64,000 bases of DNA from Ascarosepion bandense. Lineage: Eukaryota > Mollusca > Cephalopoda > Sepiida > Sepiidae. The translations under genes were made by a program, and so were the position numbers. Under the pieces are notes generated by a model. It did no database searches. It was given only the letters and a program-made list of their open reading frames with translations, and was not told where the DNA came from. The stretch is taken from contig JBBBDQ010000401.1 of the NCBI GenBank assembly GCA_037127315.1, positions 271,001 through 335,000 on the forward strand. Direction: 5' to 3'. This document shows, in pieces, positions 57,830-64,000 of this stretch. Each line of letters opens with the position of its first letter. Position 1 is the first letter of the stretch.

Positions 57830-58080
57830 GAGCAGCTATTATTCCCATTATTTACATGTGGCCTATTGTTTCCATCTTATCACAACGTTTTGGTTGTAGT
57901 GCTCTCCGACATTTATCAGGTGTATGTCAATCTAAGTGACCTGGAGTTCTGAACAGAACCCTTTGTTTAATCTATGACGGTAGACTATTCTCATCTAGTC
58001 CTTATTTTGAGTACTACTCATTTATTACTCACCTTGTCTTCATAGAATCCTAGTAAACAATAGTCCAGTGATTGAACTCA
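57830..58080 (-). repeat. Dispersed repeat related to 125-240 and 43030-43160
   Basis: The reverse strand shows CACCTGATAAATGTCGGAG, then CCAAAACGTTGTGATAAGAT, in the same order as the other two copies. Confidence 0.45.
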
Positions 58081-58106
58081 CAATTACTGTCACCAAATTC
58101 ACAAAC

Positions 58107-59167
58107 CAACACTAATCCACTAGCTCTGTGGCGACCAACACTAATCCACTAGCTCTGTGGCGACCAACACTAATCCACTAGCTCTGTGGCGACCAACACT
58201 AATCCACTAGCTCTGTGGCGACCAACACTAATCCACTAGCTCTGTGGCGACCAACACTAATCCACTAGCTCTGTGGCGACCAACACTAATCCACTAGCTC
58301 TGTGGCGACCAACACTAATCCACTAGCTCTGTGGCGACCAACACTAATCCACTAGCTCTGTGGCGACCAACACTAATCCACTAGCTCTGTGGCGACCAAC
58401 ACTAATCCACTAGCTCTGTGGCGACCAACACTAATCCACTAGCTCTGTGGCGACCAACACTAATCCACTAGCTCTGTGGCGACCAACACTAATCCACTAG
58501 CTCTGTGGCGACCAACACTAATCCACTAGCTCTGTGGCGACCAACACTAATCCACTAGCTCTGTGGCGACCAACACTAATCCACTAGCTCTGTGGCGACC
58601 AACACTAATCCACTAGCTCTGTGGCGACCAACACTAATCCACTAGCTCTGTGGCGACCAACACTAATCCACTAGCTCTGTGGCGACCAACACTAATCCAC
58701 TAGCTCTGTGGCGACCAACACTAATCCACTAGCTCTGTGGCGACCAACACTAATCCACTAGCTCTGTGGCGACCAACACTAATCCACTAGCTCTGTGGCG
58801 ACCAACACTAATCCACTAGCTCTGTGGCGACCAACACTAATCCACTAGCTCTGTGGCGACCAACACTAATCCACTAGCTCTGTGGCGACCAACACTAATC
58901 CACTAGCTCTGTGGCGACCAACACTAATCCACTAGCTCTGTGGCGACCAACACTAATCCACTAGCTCTGTGGCGACCAACACTAATCCACTAGCTCTGTG
59001 GCGACCAACACTAATCCACTAGCTCTGTGGCGACCAACACTAATCCACTAGCTCTGTGGCGACCAACACTAATCCACTAGCTCTGTGGCGACCAACACTA
59101 ATCCACTAGCTCTGTGGCGACCAACACTAATCCACTAGCTCTGTGGCGACCAACACTAATCCACTAG
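58107..59167. repeat. 29-bp minisatellite, about 36 perfect copies
   Basis: The unit ACCAACACTAATCCACTAGC then TCTGTGGCG (29 bp) repeats without visible substitutions. It ends in CCACTAGG where the flank changes to CCTGTGAAAC. It lies in the 16.4-kb intron. It is not CRISPR-like because there are no spacers. Confidence 0.97.
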
Positions 59168-59469
59168 GCCTGTGAAACAATTTTCTGTGGAGAACTTGGA
59201 GCTTTAAACCTAACCTGCCTACTGATCAGTGCTGTTACTGTTTATATTTGGCAAGTGCTTCTCAAAATTCCATAATCCTCAAGACAAGCTACTTTAATAA
59301 GAAACTTTATGCGGATGTTATATTTGAGTTATCTTAATAGAGTCTTATACATTATCAGTGTCATTAACAGTTATCACAGAATGTAAATAATTGCAAAAAT
59401 CATGTTAGAATCAAGATCTAACATTAGCTTTCTTTTATGACACCAAATTAATTGAAAATTTAAAGTTTA

Positions 59470-59527
<58 letters not shown>
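59470..59527. repeat. (TG)n(TA)n microsatellite
   Basis: A compound tract ending about 10 bases before the flank of the SINE-A copy. Confidence 0.95.
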
Positions 59528-59529
<2 letters not shown>

Positions 59530-59545
59530 GGTAGCATATCTTCAT

Positions 59546-59848
59546 GCGCGTTGTGGTACAGTGGATATCGGCTCGGAATGAGAAGCCGGGGAGCCGAGTT
59601 TGAATTTCAGTTGAATCCATTGCATTCACTTACATGCAAATACCCTTGGGAAAGGTATTAATCTGTCTCTTCCTTCCAGTTATGGGTTAAATAGCAGGAC
59701 AGATTGGGTTCTATAGCCTTGGTCGGCAACCAGTCTACCGCAGAAAGCAATGGCAACCTACTGCGGGATAATCTTCTGCCCAGTCAGTCATGTCTCTTTC
59801 AAGACATGATCGCCCAAGCGTGTATCATGTATGGCACTTAACCGACTG
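59546..59848 (+). mobile_element. SINE-A, full-length plus-strand copy
   Basis: A clear tRNA-like head (A box TGGTACAGTGG; weaker B box GTTTGAATTTC), body and GACTGAT end. The target-site duplication ATCTTCAT lies at 59538-59545 and 59849-59856. Confidence 0.85.
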
Positions 59849-60149
59849 ATCTTCATTTAAGCATGTTTGATTGAATAATCTGGACATGCTATGTCTATTC
59901 TTATTTTAATTCTCTTGAATTTTTTGACTAACTTCTTAATGTTGATATTAAATTCATTAAAGAAGGCACGGTCATGTTTTTTTTTCTTCTCTTTTTACAA
60001 ATACTTCCCATCTCATCAAAAATCATTTTCAAGGGCTAAATCAGAGATGTAATTTTTTTGTAAATATGCATGAATTGTGCTCAGTTATAATTATTCCAAC
60101 CGCATATGAATGCAGTCTATTATAATTAATTTTTGAAATTAACTCTTAA

Positions 60150-61540
60150 AGCAAAAGATGTTTTTCTATGTTTTTACCTAAGCAAGGTAACTATTTTCTG
60201 TAAGTGCAATTTCATATAATTCTTAAAACATTGCTATTACAGACATTTTAGAACATTGTTGCTATACTCATAACTAACCTTATTGGTTTTATGTCTCCAG
60301 AAGTTTATTTTCTAATTTTCATGGTGTAGTATACTTATATTATCAATGAATATTTTTTCTAAATTGTGAATTTGAACAGGAATGTGTCTTTAAATGTTGT
60401 AACAGAGCTTGTATTCAACATATGTAGTGTAAGTTTCTTTGATAATGTTGTCATCATGAAACCAACTTATGTTTACTTTTTTGCCAAAGATACTATCTCC
60501 CACAGGACATTTAAATTGATGTACTTTTGCAAGACACTAGTTGACAGAAGAGTTATTACAAATGATTAAATGGGTTGTATTAAATTTAGTATATAATTAG
60601 TTTTATTTATTTTATTTTTTTTTACTGGAATCAGTGGGGAATATATTGCTTATGAGGGTTTTTTTTTTTAGGATTTTTCATCTTGTTTGTAGTTAAAATA
60701 TATTTAAATGCAATATAATAGGTTGATATGTTTAGGGTTATTTGAGGAAGTATTGTCTTTTTTTATGTTAATAGTTTGCCTAATTTGTTCATCAATGTAA
60801 TTAAAAAAATCATGAGTTTAATGTTTTTAATTCAGTGTAGAAATTTTTTTTTCATGGAAGAGTTAACTTTTGCACAGTTTATTAAATTTTGTATAATCAC
60901 TCTTTAGGACATTCACTCATATTTGAGAGTGCACACGTTTGTGCTAGTTATCTATTATATGGGGTAGTAGTAAATGCATTATTTCGGGTAACTATCAATA
61001 CATCAAGGAAAGGCATTTTATTGTAAGGTCATTATGTGAATTTAAGAACTTTTTTTGGAAGTTTTTTGTATATAATCTAAGTTTTTAATTTAGATGAGAA
61101 TATCATCTACATATCTTAGGTAGGTAGAGGATTTTTAGTTGTATTAAATATCTTATTTATAATGCTCTTCATACTGAAGTTAGTAAATGTCAGTCCCAGA
61201 ACTGAACCCATGGAAACTCCTCACATACGTAGATATAATTTTGATGATCATAGAAGGGAACCTCAGTGGTGCAAACCAGTAATATTTTCGTCATTAAGTT
61301 TTGGATTACTTCATAAGTTGAATTAATACTAGTTATGTATGGTCAATGATTGTTAATTGGTACAGTGCAGTGGAGATTTCGAATATGATAGTACAGAGAG
61401 AGAAGTTAGGTTTATGTATTTTTATTGTTCCATACATGTATCCTGGTTTGTAGTCAGTGATCAGTTTATAAAAAACAAACTTTAAATTTCTCAAGGCTCT
61501 CTATATAAGGGACATACAACTAATCCTAAATAAGGTTAGT
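60150..61540 (-). mobile_element. Penelope-like element, RT remnant
   Basis: The minus strand shows GVSMGSVLGLTFTNFSM (about 61210-61160), then after a frameshift TYLRYVDDILI with an intact YVDD at 61113-61102, and a degraded segment resembling PFLDVLIDSYPNNAF. These are RT motifs B, C and D of Penelope elements. Endonuclease remnants below 60900 are not clear. Confidence 0.68.
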
Positions 61541-61544
61541 TATG

Positions 61545-63020
61545 AATATAGCAACAATGTTTTAAAATGTAATTTTTAAAATCAATTATATAAATTAAAG
61601 TTACCTCCCTTACATAAAAACATCACAGATTTAACAGAATTTTTAAAACTAATTATAACGAAATATTATATGTACATTTACAAAAGGGAACAAAAGAAAA
61701 AAAAAAACTAGAGCATCTTTCTTAATGAATTTAATATAAACATTAAAAAATGATCAGAGAATTCAAGAGGATTAAAATAAAAAGACATGTGTCCAGATTA
61801 TTCAATCACATATATATATTCTCACACACAGCCTAAATACTGCATTTCACTATGAAACAGGCTCACCACTCATTGTTGACCTCAGAGTCCACTTTTATAT
61901 TCATATATTCTATCCTTTTTATAGTGAGCACTTTTAGCCATAAATATAGCATACATTAAAACTATAAATGTGTGTGAGAGCACAGCCAAAACTACATATC
62001 AATCATTAGGATGATTTCTACACTCACTGAGTACAAAAAAGAAACTTGTTCAGATACAAGAAAAAAAAAGGATCGTACATATAAGCATTAATGAATAGAA
62101 GGGTGTTAAAAAATTCTCACCACACAATCAAGAAGCAATTCCAAAAGGAATTAATGTTTGGTTATATTTTTACAATTGGTTAGGGTAAGGGGTTTTTCAA
62201 CACCCCTTATCTGTGTTTGCATATGTGAGGGTGGCTCAATGAATTTGTAGCTTAATAATTATCTATTAACTGAATTTTCATCTGAAATGTTCGCTACATA
62301 ATGTTCAGTCTTTGTGATTAATGTTCAACACTATATTAAGTGCACTGAAAATTATTATACAGAAAAATAATCTGTAAAATAATTTTTTATACAGTAAATC
62401 TAATTATGTACTTACACAAGTGCATTTCCCCCACACCCCCTAATCAATTTGTCTAACTTCTTGACATATATGTATTAAAACAGAGTATTTGCAGTATTTC
62501 TCCTGCTCTACCCCTTCACCCAATCTATCTACTTAAGTAGAACAACCTGACTCAAATTAAAGAAGAAATGTTCCCCATTGCCTTATGAAGGCTAATGGTA
62601 CATTAATTTCAATATATCAAACTAAATAAACCAAGTTGCATCAAAAGATAGTCAAAGTTTAATAAACGTACTCACAAAAAAAACATGTAATAAAAAGATG
62701 TTCTTATCTATTGACACCACTATAACTATATATACTGTCAGAAATTTTTAATGTTTTGAAAACCTATTTTCAGAATAAAGCCCCCCCAAAATAAAACTGG
62801 ATTTAAACATTATCTTTTTTTGACAAAAAAATATTAAACACTATTTTTTAGATTTTCTTACAAGAATATTTCTATAGTTGCAACATGAAAATATATAAAA
62901 CAACTTTATTATTTACCATATTACAAAGATTTAACTATGAAATTTTTTTATTTATATAAAAAAATTATAGGACAAGAAAATTTCTGATAAGTAACTGTAA
63001 TTATAAATAAATTTAAAAAA
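61545..63020. other. Intron sequence, nothing recognised
   Basis: AT-rich, with no exon or identifiable element. Confidence 0.45.
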
Positions 63021-63029
63021 AGCATTTCC

Positions 63030-63290
63030 CAGGAATTTTTTATCCCCACCTATTAATTCACTAAAATACATTGCAAACATCTGAATCTATACCTTTTTTC
63101 CTAAAGAACTGGCAAAGACAATGTTAAATGATATTTATCAGATTGCTTATTTACAACATGAGTGTTGTAAATTCTCAAATATTGTCAGAAGAGCATACAA
63201 AAATATCTATGTCAAGAGAAAAACCGTTTTTTGACACACCCTTTTTTTGGTGAGTACATTTGTTAAATTTTGTAAAATATCTATACTTGT
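63030..63290. repeat. Unclassified dispersed repeat Y, second copy
   Basis: Shares ordered blocks with 17575-17960 (CATTGCAAACATCTGAAT, AGAGCATACA, GTCAAGAGAAA, GTGAGTACATTTGTTAAA). It ends about 60 bases from the exon at 63348. Confidence 0.5.
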
Positions 63291-63347
63291 CGGCATTCTT
63301 AAGTCACTTAAACCTCAAAGCAGCTATGGTTTCACAGTAGCACTCAC

Positions 63348-63560
63348 CACTGCCATTCCAGAAGACAGATGAAGAATTTACAGGCCGACTGGACAGTAGT
63401 AAGACGCCATTGGAGCTCTCCACTGGCGAGGTGAAACTGGTCTGGCCTGTGAAGGAATCTATGGACCGACTAGACAAGAGCTGGATTCCCCCCTTGCTGT
63501 CTGCAGAATCATCAGAAGCAGTTCTTTTAAACTTGAAAGGAAATTTGTTGAAGCCAAAAC
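63348..63560 (-). CDS. PPP1R9A: Internal exon of neurabin-like gene (linker upstream of SAM domain)
   Basis: This 213-nt exon is read on the minus strand. A pyrimidine-rich acceptor ending TCTTTCACAG precedes it and a perfect GTGAGT donor follows. It starts and ends in phase 1, so it can be skipped without a frameshift. It encodes 70 whole codons rich in Ser, Asn and Phe. Visible points are a basic KRTASDD stretch (residues 11-17), which fits a basophilic-kinase site of the R-x-x-S type, and an internal repeat, GIQLLSSRSIDS (24-35) and GVLLLSSRPVNS (51-62), 27 residues apart. There is no recognised domain and I predict a disordered linker. Assignment to the neurabin gene rests on the phase-matched junction to the exon at 46961-46852, where the split codon becomes GAG, and on shared strand and order. 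Another upstream gene is possible but less likely. Confidence 0.7.
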
Positions 63561-64000
63561 CTGTGAAAGAAGTTGTTAAAATATGATGTGCACAAACACA
63601 ATTTAATATACTCACCTGCAAATAGACAGGTGTACAATATTAATAAGGATATAAAAGAAAACAAATTTTAATTTAATAAAGTCACAACTTTTTATCAATT
63701 TTTATTACGTACCATTTCTTATCCCTGTAAACATTATTTTTAGTGAGTTTGAGTTACTGTTCCTGTTTTATTTTCTTAAAATGTGAAATTAATAACTGAC
63801 CTAGATTGAGAAGTCATACAAAAGAAAAATAAACAGGAATCAAACCTTTATCCCTTTTCCATCAAGAAAACCACTCCTACAGCTAAAGCATGCCATTGTC
63901 ATGAGAGACCATCTTAAACCAAAGTTCAATTACCGATTTAAGCAATGCTCATACCTTACTGAGACTTCAATGAATCTATATTTACTAGATTCATTTTCAT
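63561..64000. other. Intron upstream of the 63-kb exon
   Basis: No second exon is seen. A CAG/GTGAGT donor-like site on the minus strand near 63612 lacks an upstream acceptor and coding segment. Confidence 0.5.

Larger units (their letters stand above)
31206..63560 (-). other. PPP1R9A: Span of the partial neurabin-like gene (3' part, four exons)
   Basis: The four exons together give about 216 residues of the C-terminus. Introns are 31356-40588 (about 9.2 kb), 40766-46851 (about 6.1 kb) and 46962-63347 (about 16.4 kb). No further exon with both splice sites and coding character was seen between them or in 63561-64000. The introns hold most of the mobile elements and two of the minisatellites in this window. 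The upstream part of the gene, including any PDZ, PP1-docking and actin-binding exons, is outside. Confidence 0.75.

Noticed and set aside
58107..59167. CRISPR-like regular array
   Set aside because: Units are directly contiguous and identical, with no unique spacers, in an animal intron.
63590..63640. Extra microexon near the CAG/GTGAGT site on the minus strand
   Set aside because: There is no upstream acceptor at a usable distance and no coding segment, so the donor-like match is probably chance.
1..64000. A novel multi-gene defence or biosynthetic system
   Set aside because: Apart from one host gene, all protein-like frames are decayed retroelement or transposon parts; there is no gene cluster.

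Overview
This is AT-rich, intron-rich, repeat-saturated animal DNA, not bacterial. There are no operons, no dense ORFs, and most of the listed reading frames are chance or transposon-derived. Penelope-like elements, RTE-like and jockey/CR1-like LINEs, several tRNA-derived SINEs, Helitron-like elements and very homogeneous minisatellites together suggest a mollusc, and most probably a coleoid cephalopod such as an octopus. That taxon call is inference from repeat style and was not searched.

One host gene can be supported. On the minus strand, four exons read 63560-63348, 46961-46852, 40765-40589 and 31355-31206 (stop). All three junctions have GT/AG borders and matching phases (1/1, 0/0, 0/0). 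The last two exons encode a SAM domain followed directly by a Lys/Glu-rich helical tail that ends the protein. This is the C-terminal arrangement of neurabin-1 (PPP1R9A family, a PP1- and actin-binding scaffold). The upstream PDZ, PP1-binding and actin-binding exons would lie beyond base 64000. Introns are about 9.2, 6.1 and 16.4 kb.

Layout: 1-7.1 kb holds a Tigger-like end, a SINE, four head-to-tail RTE fragments, a Penelope fragment, a Helitron-like element and a mariner remnant. 7.1-15.6 kb holds SINEs, antisense RTE pieces, LINE ends and a second mariner. 16.2-18.7 kb holds a jockey/CR1-like LINE and a 32-bp purine-rich minisatellite. 20-28.5 kb holds SINEs, LINEs and a Penelope element with an inverted-repeat head. 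From 31.2 kb on, everything lies in or beside the neurabin-like introns: a Penelope element with inverted pseudo-LTRs (34.4-35.9 kb), an antisense Penelope (37.3-38.9 kb), a third mariner (36.5-37.1 kb), a 38-bp minisatellite (44.9-45.6 kb), LINE/SINE nests (52.7-53.9 kb), Helitron-like copies (51.9 and 56.3 kb), a 29-bp minisatellite (58.1-59.2 kb) and another antisense Penelope (60.2-61.5 kb).

The observations most worth following are: a set of hairpins resembling decayed hammerhead ribozymes, two of them just downstream of Penelope endonuclease remnants in the same orientation; a composite 5S rRNA-tRNA SINE family; Penelope elements and one SINE family bordered by (TA)n tracts; a Helitron-like insertion with a paralogous empty site in the same window; and three near-perfect minisatellites of 38, 29 and 32 bp. 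No new multi-gene system was found.
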